Assembly (NCBI GenBank): GCA_029207755.1
Contig: JARCOQ010000002.1
Coordinates: forward strand, 14,337,156-14,401,155
DNA: 64,000 nt
Direction: 5' to 3'
Origin: Chamaea fasciata
Lineage: Eukaryota > Chordata > Aves > Passeriformes > Sylviidae
The translations under genes were made by a program, and so were the position numbers. The stretch's first letter is position 1. Each line of letters opens with the position of its first letter. Positions 1-13,000 of the stretch are shown one piece after another. Below the pieces are notes generated by a model. That model searched no databases. It was not told the DNA's origin and saw nothing but the letters and a program-made list of their open reading frames with translations.

Positions 1-591
1 TATAGCTGCTTTTTATTATGATTGCATACAGTTACAGTAGCAACCTACTGCCAGACTTCATGAAACAACATAAAAACAATGTAAAATTTAATCTATGACC
101 TTCATAGATGTGTAGCTAAGATTCTCTTGTGTGGGGTTGGTGTGACTTTGTGACCCAGACCACTACATTGCAGAGGCCAGGGTCTGCCTTACAGCTCTGT
201 TTTACTCTCAGTTCTCTCCTAAATGGTCTGAATTTGCTGTGGAGTGATGCTATGTGGCAGGTGATGTAAACCAGCAACAATCATCAGCCAAAAGTACAGG
301 TGGAAGAGTAAAATATCACAGACTGGACAAAGCACTGTGTTTAAGAGATGAATATGCTTGCACAAGCATCTCTGGTCAGAATTGAGTGTCCACACTTTGT
401 CACCCTCAGACTACATCTTGGTGCTGGTGAAGGTTTCATGGAGCAGAGAATGATGTTACGTATTCTGGGGCTCAACAGTCCTTAAGTATTGCTCCCACAC
501 CCTCGTCATAATCAAAAAGTGTTTAGTTCCGAAAACCTGTGAACAGTCTCAAATAGGGAAGAGCCAGGTACAAGAAGACACAATATTATTT
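1..591. other. No recognisable gene or repeat
   Basis: AT-rich sequence with no open frame, splice pattern or repeat that I recognise. Confidence 0.5.
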
Positions 592-1055
592 TAGAATCAT
601 AAAATCACTAAGGTTGGAAAACATCCCCAAGTTCATAGAGTCCAGCCTGTGACCATATCACCACCACACCAGCATAATGAACTAAAGGCGAGCACTAAGT
701 GCCATGTCCAGTAATTTCTGAGCCTGATCCCCACCTGGCTATATCCTCCTTTCAGGGAATTTTAAAGAGTGAGAAGGTCCCTGCTGAGCCTCCTTTTCTC
801 CAGGATGAGCTCGCTCAGCTGCTCCTCTTCAGACTTGGGCTCCAGATCCTTCCCCAGCTCCACTGCTCTTCTCTGGACATGTTCCAGCACCTCAATGTCC
901 TTTCTGAATTGAGAGGCCCAGAACTGAACACAGGAGGTGTGGCCTCACCAGCATCCAGAACAAGGAACAATATCTGCCCTGGTCCTGCTGCCACACTATT
1001 CCTGATACAGGCCAGGTGCCATCAGGTGCCTTGGCCACCTGAGCACACAGGTTTT
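592..1055 (-). mobile_element. CR1 LINE 3' fragment
   Basis: The left end, near 592-620, reads as the reverse complement of the CR1 3' tail (agaatcataaaatcactaa, then aaggttggaaaacat). The following bases match the usual minus-strand CR1 course: a cluster of ctccag-type blocks, then ctggacatgttccagcacct, then a stretch about gaattgagaggcccagaactg. It is a 5'-truncated copy of the main avian non-LTR retrotransposon. A 191-residue open frame on the plus strand over 699-1274 is antisense to it and is not a gene. Confidence 0.85.
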
Positions 1056-1199
1056 TTCCTTCTTGCAGAACCACTCTTAAGATCTGAGTTTTTGTCTCAG
1101 TTTGAGACAATTTTAGGAGGAAACATCCTGAAACAAACATGTCCTCTAAAGAAGTCAGGTTTCAGCACTCCCTCCCCCACCAATACAAAAGGAATTTCT

Positions 1200-1709
1200 T
1201 GGATGAAAGTTAACAAAACTGTGTATTTAACAAGCAAAGTGCCTGCAGGCATGGGAAAAAAGAATAAATGTTAATATTGGACCCTCTTGCCGTGGAGAAA
1301 GCTGGTGGATTCAGAGTTCTTTCTTTAGCTGTGGCTTGGTTCCTCCTAAGGTCGGGAGCTGGGATGTGGTGTCCCGGGGCACCCCACCAGTGGACAGCAT
1401 CTGATTCCCAGTGATGTTCCGGTTCTCGGACTGGAGCTAAACTGAACAGTTCCAGAAGAACAAGGCACAGTCCTGGGAAAAACTTCTTGCCACAGCTAAT
1501 AAAAAGAAGCTAGCTAAAAGCAAAGAATGTAACTCTCTCTTTCCACTGTGGAGCTGAGAACGGGAAGTGTGTGCTAAAACACAACACGGTGCAAATGAAT
1601 TTCCCTGGCTCCCCCTACCTCCTGGACCTATCTTAAAGCTATAAACCTGTTTCTGGGCATAAAGCAAACAATAGGGGAATACAGTATTTTATAAAATCAC
1701 CCCAGGACA
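1200..1709 (-). mobile_element. Degenerate LTR (label M)
   Basis: Read on the minus strand this begins with TGTCCTGGGGTGATTTTATA at 1709 and runs into a promoter-like and G+C-rich stretch, which resembles avian ERV LTRs I have seen. The left border is not clear and I found no target-site duplication, so the start near 1200 is approximate. It is older than most other LTRs in the window. Confidence 0.45.
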
Positions 1710-2189
1710 GTTCTGAATAGAAAGATTAGGCTATGACTCTGCATTTTCGGTATGCATTCCTGGTTGTTGTAGTATCTGTTAGTCATCACTGTAATTTTTT
1801 TTTAATGACAATTTTGTTATTTGAATTGAAAAGTTTTAAGATGCAAAAAAGAAAATTAATGTAAAATACTTTGTGTGTTACCACTGAGAAATCTGACACA
1901 CAAAAAAAATTACAGCCATGAAATCCTTCCTAAATATGGAAGTTTAGTATGAAATATGCCCATAGGAAATCTTTAAAATGTTCAGCTTGCTATCTGGAGT
2001 GTCAGCATTTATGTGATCTTTGAAAGGCCATAGTCTTTACTGTTAGTTTAATATTTTTAGATGCCTATGAATTTGGTCACACCTCCTACATAATTATGTG
2101 CTTCATTAGGTACCAAGTGTGCAGAATTCTGAATTCTAATTGGATAGCATTAATTATCTTCTGCCAGGAATACACAATATTCTAAAAGG
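1710..2189. other. No recognisable feature
   Basis: AT-rich unique sequence; nothing supported on either strand. Confidence 0.5.
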
Positions 2190-2194
2190 CTTAC

Positions 2195-3620
2195 TGTCTT
2201 GATTTGAAAAACAGGTGCCTGCTAGGGAGGGGCAGGGCCTCCCTTGGAATGGAGAATTCAAATCCCCTCCCTCCAAATTATTATAATTTAGAAAACTAAA
2301 GGGATTTTCAGGCAGAGGCATGGGGATAGGAATAACAGTTCTTTACTAGTATGTATAATGTTATAAATGATCAAGAACCTATTCAAAAATCCAAAGATTT
2401 ATTTAGCAATTCCAAAAATCAATTTCAAAATGCCATGGTAAATCAGGACAACATCGAACGAATGTTGGGTGGGCAGTGGGACAGCAGCAAGGGTGCCTCC
2501 CAATCTTGCCCACAAATTCGGAGTCCCAGGGTAGGAACTTTATATGCTTTTTCTGCCCTGAGGCAAAAAGCACGACTGCTTCAATGTCTCTCACTCCTCA
2601 GGGATGTTTTGAAAGGATTTCCTGAAGAATTGAAAAAGAGTCCGAAGAGTAATTGAATCTTCTTTTGGGGCACTTGATGAAGTCATCTGCTAGATTTGCC
2701 ATCACTATCGATATCAGATCCTTGAGTAGCTGCAAAGATGTGGCCCGACCCTGATTAAATGAGCCATCTTAAAGTTAACTCTTCTGTTTATGTTGCAAAT
2801 GTCGTGGTGGCACCTCCAAAGTAAAAAAGACTTTGGAACTCTGGAGACACCCTCAGACTGCCTCCAAGAATCCAGGTTTTTTAATTCCAATATATAATTT
2901 TCCACATACAATTTTAATACACGAATTTTATACAGTACATCTATTACACATAACAAGGTAAACAAAAAACAACTACAGCACTAACAATAAACAGAACCAG
3001 GCACCTCGAGAGGCTTTGTTTCACAAAGCCTGGGGCAGTCTGATCTTGGTGCCCCTGATGGACTTCAAGAGCACCAAGCTGGAATGGCGGAAAATCCCAG
3101 GCTTGTGGATGAGATCAGAAACTCCGCGATGGTGACTGGAACAGCAGAAATGTCCAGGCAGAGCAGGGGCATACCGGGCCACAGAGTAGCAATAAGTCTC
3201 AAAGCAGTGCCAAGGAAGCCACCACAGTGGGACAGGGCCAGCCCAGCATGGCAGGAAGAGGCAAGCTCAGAACTCCTGGGCTCATAAGCAGATGATGGTA
3301 GATTTCTCAAGATTGGACTTGGTGGTGACTTGGAGTGAACTTCTCCCACAGCAAGCAGCAGCCTGGCTGTGCTCTCTTCAATGCTGAGAGAAAGAGGCAG
3401 AAGCTGCCCCCAGCCCTGTCCTTTACATTTGCCCCCAATACTCACGATATTTTCCCCCCTGCAAGAGAAACTCCCAGAGACCCAAAGTGTAGCCAGGTGC
3501 TACAGCTCCTCTCCTTTGTCCCCTTTGTTCTGCTTAAGTACCTATAAGTACCCAGTAGTTAGTTTCCTAGCAAATTATGGGGAAAATTCTCTAAGTAAAA
3601 AAGAAATCTAACCCCCAACA
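2195..3620 (-). mobile_element. LTR I1, solo LTR interrupted by LTR H'
   Basis: On the minus strand it starts TGTTGGGGGTTAGATTTC (3620) and ends TTTTTCAAATCAAGACA (2195), the TG...CA form of a retroviral LTR. The flanks are cttac (2190-2194) and tttac (3621-3625), a 5-bp TSD with one difference. It aligns along its ends with LTR I2 at 49986-52792. LTR H' (2361-2948) sits inside it. There is a perfect 8-bp stem with a 5-base loop at 3011-3031. No internal retroviral genes remain, so it is a solo LTR left by recombination between two LTRs. Confidence 0.82.
2361..2948 (-). mobile_element. LTR H', nested in LTR I1
   Basis: On the minus strand it begins TGTAATAGATGTACTG and ends GATCATTTATAACA, matching LTR H at 42911-43536 at both ends and in the middle. 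It has a TATA-like GCATATAAAG (minus strand, near 2535-2550) and an AATAAA further on. The flanks are tataa (2356-2360) and cataa (2949-2953), a 5-bp TSD with one difference. It lies in the same orientation as its host LTR, close to the host's own polyadenylation region. Confidence 0.8.
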
Positions 3621-3625
3621 TTTAC

Positions 3626-5920
3626 CCAATCATTTAGTGCACTCACAAACCTAATTCTCAGGCTAGCAATCAAATCATTGCTATTACCAAGTCACCCAGT
3701 ATTTGATTTGTTAAGGCTAACTCTGGAGTTACCTATATATTGATAAAAATGAGCAAATACTGCGCTCCACAGTTGCACCTCAGATGGGGGAATGCAGACC
3801 AAAAACAGAAGAAAGAATGGGACTATCACTGTCCGCTTATGGTGAATAAGGTGTGTCTGTGTGTAATCAAGACCAGGGACTAAAATTAACCTAGAAGCCA
3901 AAACATAAGGAATGTAAAAGGGGGCATGAGACTGAAAGTTAGAGGTTTCTAAGAATTATAAATTAAATGAGTAAGAGCTGCAAAGCATAGCAGGGAAATG
4001 GAGGGAGGTGCTGATCCCTAAGCATGGATAATGATATTAAAAAATCAATCCCATGAATTGGGTGATCTCTACTTAGCATTTGTATTAAAATAGCATCCAA
4101 ATCTTTGAGGCTAGAATCTGGGACAAATATTACATTACTTAGACACCCTTGCCCATTAGAAAGTTTGTCACAATGTCTAATTTGAGCTCAGTATTCATCA
4201 CAATGTTATTGGCTAAAAAGGTTTCAGCTATAGCAGTTTTATTCAATTATTTTATTGCAAATTAATATAAACTTAATTACAGACATGGGTATTAGGGGAA
4301 AAAAAAAAGAGAGAGAGACAAATTAAAATCTTCCCTTAGGGAAATACCTGACCCCTTCTGCAGTTCAGTCCAACTCTTCTCATTTCTAGGCTCAACTTGC
4401 CCTGCTTTTGCCATATGTTACACTCAGATACACTCCCAGTCCCCTTGGTGAAGTGTCTCTCTCATGGTTTCTCATGGCTTTTGTATATTTGTAAACTTAG
4501 AGTGATATTGGGGGGTTTTTTTACAAGTTGTTTTCTATGAAGTCATTCAATGTAATCTCAGACTCTAACTCCACAGAACCGTTGTCAATTAATCCCTATC
4601 TTGATTCTGCAAAATTGTTTGTTAAGAGTGCAATGTCAGGTTACGTTTCATCTATCTCATTTCTCCAAGCTGTCAACATAATTCTAAAATATCATTTTAT
4701 AGTATTGACAATCAATCCTGTTGTATTTTCAGACATTCTCCCCTGTCACTCAGATCATTCCCATAAATGGTGACTAGTGTTGTTGATGGTTTAAATTCTC
4801 AACTACATTGATCCTGGAAATCACCACTTATAGTAATTTATTTTTGTTTCTCTTCCCCTGAAAAGCTGAGCATGTTTTTTTTATTTCTATTCTTTCCATT
4901 ATGTGCAGTAAAACACCCTTCTTATTGCATACACCACGGCAAAAATTTGTGGAAAATATTTAAAAATATTTAGTTTGAATTAGCACTATGGCATTGATTA
5001 GAGAAGTGCTTATAATCCAAAATGAGGACAATAAGAGTCCCCCCTTATCTCCATGTCCCTGAGACACTGGGCTCAGCCATACATGCTGTACACCCTCTCA
5101 GAGCCTGCACTCTATCAGAGGCCACTGCTTGTGTGTCATGCTTTGAAGACTTGGAACAAATGGAGATGTTCTGCTGGATAATTTTCAAGACAAAAGAGAG
5201 CAAAACCATTTAAGGAACTTTTTTTTCTTGCTAAAAATATTTTTCTGGTTTTAAGGAGGAAAAAATACCAGAAAAGGATATTCTTTGTGGCCATATTTCA
5301 AGACATAATTCTACTTACTAAATAAAGCTTTAAATTCAAGCATCATTTTCATACCGATAAGGAAATCTTCCATAATCATAGGCCTTTGCAGAAAAAAGTA
5401 ATCCATATGACATTTTCCATAAACTCCTTACTGTATTACATCATAGTTCATCAGAAAATCCACTCCATGTGGCTGAACTCCAACTTAGGAAGAGCAAGGC
5501 AATCAGTAACAAATTTCACATCCTACTGCTGTGGAAAGCATCCCATTGCTGAAGCTACACTCAGATTCCCAGGAGGTACTCTGACAGGGAATGTTGTCTT
5601 TTGTCTCTCTCATTCACACACACTCACACACACAAACACACACTCCTTTCAAATCCTCAACCCAAACCACCTTTCTGATCATTCTTCTCCAATTTAAATA
5701 TCTTTGCAGAAATGCTTCCAGTCTGGGGTGATTTAATGCTTTTAAAAAATAATTTTTAAAAAGTTGCTAAAGAAAAAAATATATGAGGATGTATTTCAGT
5801 CTTGTGAAGTTTTTCTCTCACTTGTTGATTTTCGCAGTTACTTACATGTTTTAATTTCATTTTCTATAGGTCATATACTGTGTATATCATCTTGTTCTCA
5901 AAGATAGGTTTCATTAATAA
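3626..5920. other. No gene; unique sequence
   Basis: No coding or repeat signal that I trust. A short CA/CACT-rich microsatellite-like tract lies near 5611-5645. The short open frames present are what an AT-rich region gives by chance. Confidence 0.5.
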
Positions 5921-5925
5921 AGCAT

Positions 5926-6692
5926 TGTCTTGGCTTATGTAACCAAAAAAATGTTTATTCTATTCCATCTGTTGAAACCCGGTTGGGACGGTGTTTTTTT
6001 TCTTTATCTGTTTTTTTTTTCTTTACCTGTTATCTCTAGGAGGAAGGGGGCAGCTTCCTTTCTGATAACAAGCCAGCTCTTAAAAACAGGTGGGACATTG
6101 TTTCATATCTCTGCTCACCCTCCCATTACCTCCATGGGGATATCTTCTGTTAATGGGCCATTAAAGCTCACCAATGACGTGACACATTACATCATCCCAT
6201 TATGAGATGCTCTATCCAGGGAGGAGGAGCCAAACCATTTCCACCTAGATAAAAAGGAGCCACAAGTGTCACCAGTCATCCAGTGTTCACACGGGACTCC
6301 CGAAGGAAGACTGGACCCAACTCTGGACCCTGTTTTCTCTACAGGACCATCTCTACTTCCAACAGGACCACATCTGCCACTCCAGGAGGGCTTACTTTTG
6401 GACTGTTTCCAACACCCTGACCAACAAGATGTCAGGTTGTATTTCTGACTGTCAGGGTTTTCTAGGATTTCTTGTTTGCTTGCATATACTTCTGTACTAC
6501 AACATTTGTATTTCTAATATCCCTAGTAAAGAACTGCTATACCTATTCCCAAAATCTTTGCCTGACAGCCTTTTAATTGCAAATTTATAATAATTTTTAA
6601 AAAGGAAGGGGGGGGGGGGGGGGCTTACATTCTCCATTCCAAGGGACACTCCAGTCTTCCCCAGCAGATACCTGTCTATCTAAACCTAGACA
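5926..6692 (+). mobile_element. Solo LTR J1
   Basis: Starts tgtcttggcttatgtaac and ends ctatctaaacctagaca. Flanks are agcat (5921-5925) and ggcat (6693-6697), a 5-bp TSD with one difference. A TATA-like gataaaaagg is at 6248-6257. An R-region stem-loop at 6412-6432 is partly decayed here. Near the 3' end there is an AGTAAA-type polyadenylation signal and a run of 16 G (6608-6623). It contains the motif ttaatgggccattaa. It is a close relative of J2 and of the LTRs of the provirus at 27255-34176. Confidence 0.9.
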
Positions 6693-6697
6693 GGCAT

Positions 6698-9690
6698 TCA
6701 TCTCATCTTCTTAAATTACAGCTTATTGGACACTAAGTGCATGGACTTCTAGGTGGAGGGAAGATAAAAATAGTTTATTTATTATCATGTTGTTAGCAGC
6801 ATTTAATCTCCAAGTGCTGGACTTCCATTTGTGTCTGCTAATGTAATAAAATTAATGCAGTAATTTTAGTTGCTTAATTTTTTTATTAATGAGAGTATGA
6901 TTTCTTAGCTATGCCATTGTCCATTTAACAGAAAAAAAAATCTTTCTTCACCCTGTGAAAGTTAGAAAGTGAGAGAGGCAGATTAGATTTTTCCTATGCT
7001 AAACATTCTGTCTTTTCTATTTCCTTTCAGCCCACTGAGAGCTGAAACAAAAAGATCTGACTGACTGCTACCCACCAGGGTGTGCACACCCCTAATTACA
7101 GCTGCTCTGTAGGGTTATGCACATGTTTACCTTCCTGCCTGCAAGGTCTCAGACCATAATTTTTCTGATATATCTAAATCAATATAATAATAATAATAAT
7201 ATAATCAATATAATAATATAATATTTTTCAAGTTTGAATCTTTACAGCAGGCAATGTAAACCTTGAGACTGCCAAAAAGGGAAGCTCTCTGGCTTCTACT
7301 AACAACAAAGCATTCAAAAGCAATTGAATAAAATTTGGGAAAATATTTGCCCTTCTTCTGTGTGTCCCATTCAATTTTCTGATCATCTATTCTTTACCCT
7401 TATATTTTATCTTTTCTTTTATCTTATATTTTATTACTTTAGACAACCCACACAACAAGGCTACTTTTAGCACAGGTATGCCAATTTGCAAATTTTAACT
7501 TCGAGCTGAGTTACAGACCACCAGGAAATTATATCAGCCACATTAAAAAAAAAAGTTTCCCTCTCCTACTTCTGCTGGGTCAAGGGAAGAGACAGTTATT
7601 TTCCATTCTCAATTCCCTTATTCTGTTGATGGAGAGGAAGAAGGAAATGCTGTCTCATCTATTCCACAAAACACAATATGTGAAATTCCAAGGGGGTGGA
7701 GGAAACATGTGGTGGCATTATTAAAATGGAAGGAAAAAACAATAAGTTGCATCAAACAAGATAGTCTGAGGAACACACACTGTGAAGAAGAAGTCTCACT
7801 GCAGGTGGAAATTATGCTCTTACCAGGTATGCTGCTTGCCTTTATGTCAAGTAGAATAGATCACCTAAAACCTCAGAAGATTCAGACAGTTAATTGAAGC
7901 TGAACTCTAGCAAATACTGTGTCTAAATAAGATTACTTGGGCTTTTGGGGAACTGTAGAAGTTTTGCCCAGTTTAAGCTGCAATCCTCTGAAAACTTAGC
8001 TTCAAAGCAATATACAAACACAGTGCAGCAAGGCATCAAACTCTGTAAAATATTCTCATGTCTACTAACAATAGCAAAAAGTTTGTTGCAAAGAATCGCA
8101 TTGTCTTTGTTTTCTAACATTCATTTGCTTCCTCCATAAGCCTTTGATTTTAATTCACCCCTAACCTCAAATGCATTCCTCACTTTGATCCAAGTGAGGT
8201 GATGCTCAAGGGCTTACTGTGGATCCCAAATTAGTTTCTTTCAATATATAATGCTTGTGAGAAACAAAGTCAAAGCTTAGTGAGGTTTAGTGGTTTGCAT
8301 TTTATCATTAGAATGGTTGTATTTAGAGGTAATCTGCTATGTAGTTCTTGTACAGTAAACAGTTTCATACGGAAGACATGAAACTATTTCTAATAATTAG
8401 TCCTTCACCTCACTTTTTACTTGAAATTATAGTTTCAGAAGTGTTCCTATTCCTTCTCTCTTATGCAAAAAGGCAAATTCACACAAGATCTTTTAAAAAC
8501 TATTGTTACTTTTTCCTTATTTTGTCCACCCCAACTCAAATAGTGTACTGATCACAAGTTATACCTAGGAAATTATTTCCTGTTATTTCTTAACTGTCTG
8601 TACAAATCTGTTATCGTCTATTAGCAAGCATCCAAATATGAACTAAATAAATTTTTAATGCTGTTTCTCAATGTAAATACCATTTTTTTCTAGGCAAGTA
8701 TTATTTTATGGACTCTGCCCCTGCTGAAAATGATTTGCAATGTGCAAGACTGCAACGTGCTATAAAATAAGTCAAATAATGTAGGTCCTTAATTTCTCTT
8801 GATGCCTTTTTTTTTTCCTCCTGAACAAACCTTTTATTCTTTTTAATTTATTTGTAAGGAGCCACAAATATTTCAAAGTTTGCATTCCATGATTTGCTCT
8901 AATATGTAAACATTTATTCCAGAAAATATTTTCAAATTGTAAATAGAAACTTGAAATAGTTTCTAATAATAACATACCGCTTTATTTTGGAGAACAGAAA
9001 AAAAGAAAAAAGAAAAAAGAAAAAAATAAAATCATGAGGGCAAAAGGTATCAACATATGAATGAGTTTCCAGCGAAAAATCCGTCTTGCTTGTTTGCTAC
9101 TCTCTTCAAAGGCTCATATCTCTCAGTGGAAGCCAAACAGATTTAAGGAGATAGACAGATAACCAGATGCCATCTCATTTCTACCACCATCTGCACAAAA
9201 AAAAAATTGATTTTCTCTAATAAACCCAGACCCATTTTGCTATCAGGAAACAAAAATTCCTCCCTATTAGCTGTAGCATATATTTGCTACTCCAAATCCT
9301 TATATCCACTCTAGAATTTGTCAGAAAAAAATAATGTGGTCTTTTATCATCCTCTCATAAGCAAGCTAAAAAAAGCACCACCTGGTACTACTTTTGGTAG
9401 CATATTAAGGTAGGTTCTACGAGGACCTGTTGAGATCCTCTTTCCAGCATCCATTTGCGTACAGGCTGGTACACTAAATATCACCCTGGGAATATGAACA
9501 ACAGCATGGCCTGCCAACCTCGTATCATTAGACAGAATAATATAATCTATAACCAGATAAATTATGTCTGGCTTGGAACTGCAATGAGAATATGGCAACC
9601 AGTTTGTAGCAGCATGCATTGAAGAACACCATGGGGGCCAAATGAGAAAAATCTGGATGAAAACAGCTAATGGAGTCAGAGATCACAAAA
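6698..9690. other. No gene; simple repeats only
   Basis: Unique AT-rich DNA. A (TAA)n-like tract lies near 7186-7220, and an A-rich tract built on a4-6g units near 9000-9027. No open frame with recognisable protein features. Confidence 0.5.
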
Positions 9691-9699
9691 ACATGAATT

Positions 9700-10085
9700 G
9701 TATTTTAAGAATGACTCAAAAAGTGTTCTCTGATTTAAAGATGAGATGATTCAGAAGACACAAGAATGACATGCACCAAAAACTGCTATAAAAGGGAAAG
9801 AACATTGTGTTCATGTCTATGTCAAACAAACAAACTAATGAACTTAGTTTACATCAAAAGATTTGGCTTGTACAACAAACTTCTTATCAACATAAATAGT
9901 GGTAGACTGAACTAAAAATCCTTGAAGACCAGAAAGATCTACCCTAAACAGAGGATTTTAAGAAAAGGCTGGATAAATATCTGCCAGAAAAAAACCACAG
10001 TTATAGTTGATACTGGTCTCAGCAGGGGAATGGACAAGACATCTGTCCTTCCAGCTTGACAGGTCCTCAAGGTCAGGAGTCAGCA
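9700..10085 (+). mobile_element. Ancient CR1 LINE remnant
   Basis: The stretch around 9960-10080 has the order seen near the CR1 3' end: a ggctggataaatatctgcc block, then a gttgatactggtctcagcag block, then ggaatggacaagacatctg. It is much more diverged than the other CR1 copies and the left border is a guess. Confidence 0.5.
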
Positions 10086-13000
10086 AGAAATAAAAGGAGG
10101 TTTCCAATTAAGTCTCAGAAATCACACTGCTTTTATTTTCCGGGCCTGAAACCTCATGTTATTGAAAGGAAGAGCCACTTGATTTGACAGGCTCTTGTGT
10201 TGCTTCAGTACCTTTCATGGCACTTTCTAGCTCATAAGCCTGACTTGCCTTTTCTGGGTTTGACAACAGTAAGTCACAAGTGAGAGGGACAGGCAGTACT
10301 AGAAAAGTTTTTATCTTATTTATAAACACTGCCAAACCAGTGGAAGACAAAATCTCACTAACCATCCCTCGTCATTTATTTCTAATAAATAGATAGGGTT
10401 AAATCATTAGCAGCTATGACTTACTTTTCTCTAAACTGGAGAGAAAAATGCATAATTTTTATAGCGTGAGTACTGCACAAAACATCAATAAAGACTCAAA
10501 ATTGTTAAGAGTGCAGAATCAGGCCAATCATGTAGAGTCTATTACACAGTTCAGCAGGCATCCTAGCTTCAAAATATTTCTTGGCAAACAGTTTACAGTT
10601 TTAAATCTTTACATTAGAAAAATTATTATGACTTTCCTAGATTGAAAAAATTTAAATCTACAGAAACACCAACAGATTACATTGAAACAGCAGAGAGCTT
10701 CCAGCACTGAGGATGCACAACAGAAAAGCTCATGAAAAGGATGAGAATATGTATATTTCAATGGAAGAGGTGAATTATTTAATCCAACATCAGAGCACAA
10801 AGAAATCAAATATAGTCACCTTTTCAGAGTGCAGATGAAGGCTATGAGCTCACTTCTGAGCACAAGATAAGGGCAGGGACAAACACAATGCCAATTTTTC
10901 TCCTATGACAGATCCATGAGTCTTCCCTCATGTTCCCAATAATTGTAGTCCCAATATGGGCAAATTACTTCTACAGGAATGGAAATAAGACCAATTAGGG
11001 TTTTATTTATATATATATATATATATTTGTACACTCAGTAATATATGCTGTGGGAGATGTCATTCTTCTCAGATTCCTTTGCAGAGACTTCCACTTCTTC
11101 AGTCTACATCTCTACTGTAACAGGCCGCTAATTAGCTGCTCAGCTGCCTGGCTGCCATTGGCAACACAAGATCATGCTGGTTTATGTTACCATAACTCCT
11201 CCAAAAACTGCCTTTCACAACTTCCAATGCATACAAAGGAAATAACAAGGAAACAGATAGTTCTATTTAGAGAGGCTTACCAAAAAAAACCCAAAAAACA
11301 AACAACCAGAAGCTGGTAAAATTAATCTTTTTTGAGAGATGGTGAGCCCTTGGAGCTTGGAAGCATTCCATAGCTGCAAATATGGAAGAATTTTATGCAC
11401 TACAATTTTGCAATCACTCTTCTGTCTTTTCATAGACATTTACCAAAAATATTGCAGTCAGAGATAAAATATGGTATAAGAAGTATAACAATGAAAAAAA
11501 ATAGCATGTAATAGTAACAGTATGTAGTTAATAATAGAGTTTTGCATATCCTAAGGCAGTGCACACAAGTACCTTTAAAAATGGGATTATTGTCAATCTA
11601 TATCAGGATGTAATAAAAATATTTTAGCTACTTGATTTATTAATTTTAATATGTTTGATACCTTTAAAGTGTACTTGAACTCTCAGAATTTTTTTTAATT
11701 TCTCCTCAGGAGAGTTACAACATTCTTTAAGTTGTTTGCCTTTTTTAAAAGCACAATATTATTTTAAAGCACTGTAAAACATAAATCTACCTTGACAGAA
11801 GTTGTTCTTGGAATTATACAGTTCAACAGACCCTCATGTCTGACTAAGTTGTGGTTACCATGTGAATGAGAGATATTCAAAGCATATAAATGCTTTTCAA
11901 TGCAAAATAGAAATCAATAAAGAAATTTTTATTCATTTTATCACTCTAAGATAAATCTCAGCTATTATCTTGCCTAATGCTAGCACAGCATTTTAACTGA
12001 TGGCAGGACAACAAAGACAGAAACTGTAGCAATGGGAAACAAAGACACAGACTTCCTTGCTTATTCCAAAGATCATTTAGGGTAACAAACCAAATCCTTT
12101 TATGTTCTAGACTTAACCCAAACAAGCACACATTGGCTGCCTGCATCTGCAGTGTGGCTGTTCATGTGTCCTGTTACCCAATCAGCTCTCTGATCATGTG
12201 GTGTCCATGCGTCTCCTCAATCAATCACTGTCTCACCCATGAGGCAAGCACATGCCAGCCTTACAACCTGATCTCTGGTTACATGACCTGTTATCTACCT
12301 CCCTGTCAGCTGAATCTTTCCCAGAGTGCTTTCTGGTGAGCAAGAGTGAACAGGATTTCTTGTCTCCCACAAGAAACCTAGATATTCTTGAGGTACATGT
12401 GTTAGCAATATTAGGTGAGTCAAGAGGACTGATTATTTCAGCATCTCAAAGTGAAGATACTGTCAGAGGGCATTTGGGGATCCTGTAATTAAAAGTATGA
12501 CTACCTGCAGGGTATTCTGTTAGTGTTATTTAGAAATCTAAAGTTTAATGTAATAACTTTCAGCACAAAATTTTCTATAGTTTTCTGTTTATATGTATAA
12601 ATATTACTATATTGATTTAACAGCAGCTGTTCTAGTTTCAAAACCTGCATCTGAAACAAGACAGAAAACAAGCAAAAAAATTAAGACAAATTACTAACAA
12701 CTGGAACAAGAAAAATCCGTTTCAAGATTTTATCATTTCAGATTAACTAGCTCCACCGCTGCCCTTCAGTTCATCCTGAATATCTCATGACTGAGCTTTT
12801 TGGCCCTCCTTACTGCCTTTTGATTAATAAAATAAAATATCTCACTTGCATTAAGTGCAATGAGCTTAAAATATAGTAGTATAACACAGAACTCAGGAAC
12901 ATTGGATATCTACAGTAGCTTTATAACTACTTTATTATACAATATATTCCAGGTACAGAAGCTATAAAGAGCTTGTAACCATCTCTACCCACTCCCATTA

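Noticed and set aside
699..1274. 191-codon plus-strand open frame
   Set aside because: Most of it is the antisense strand of a CR1 3' fragment. No protein family is recognisable.
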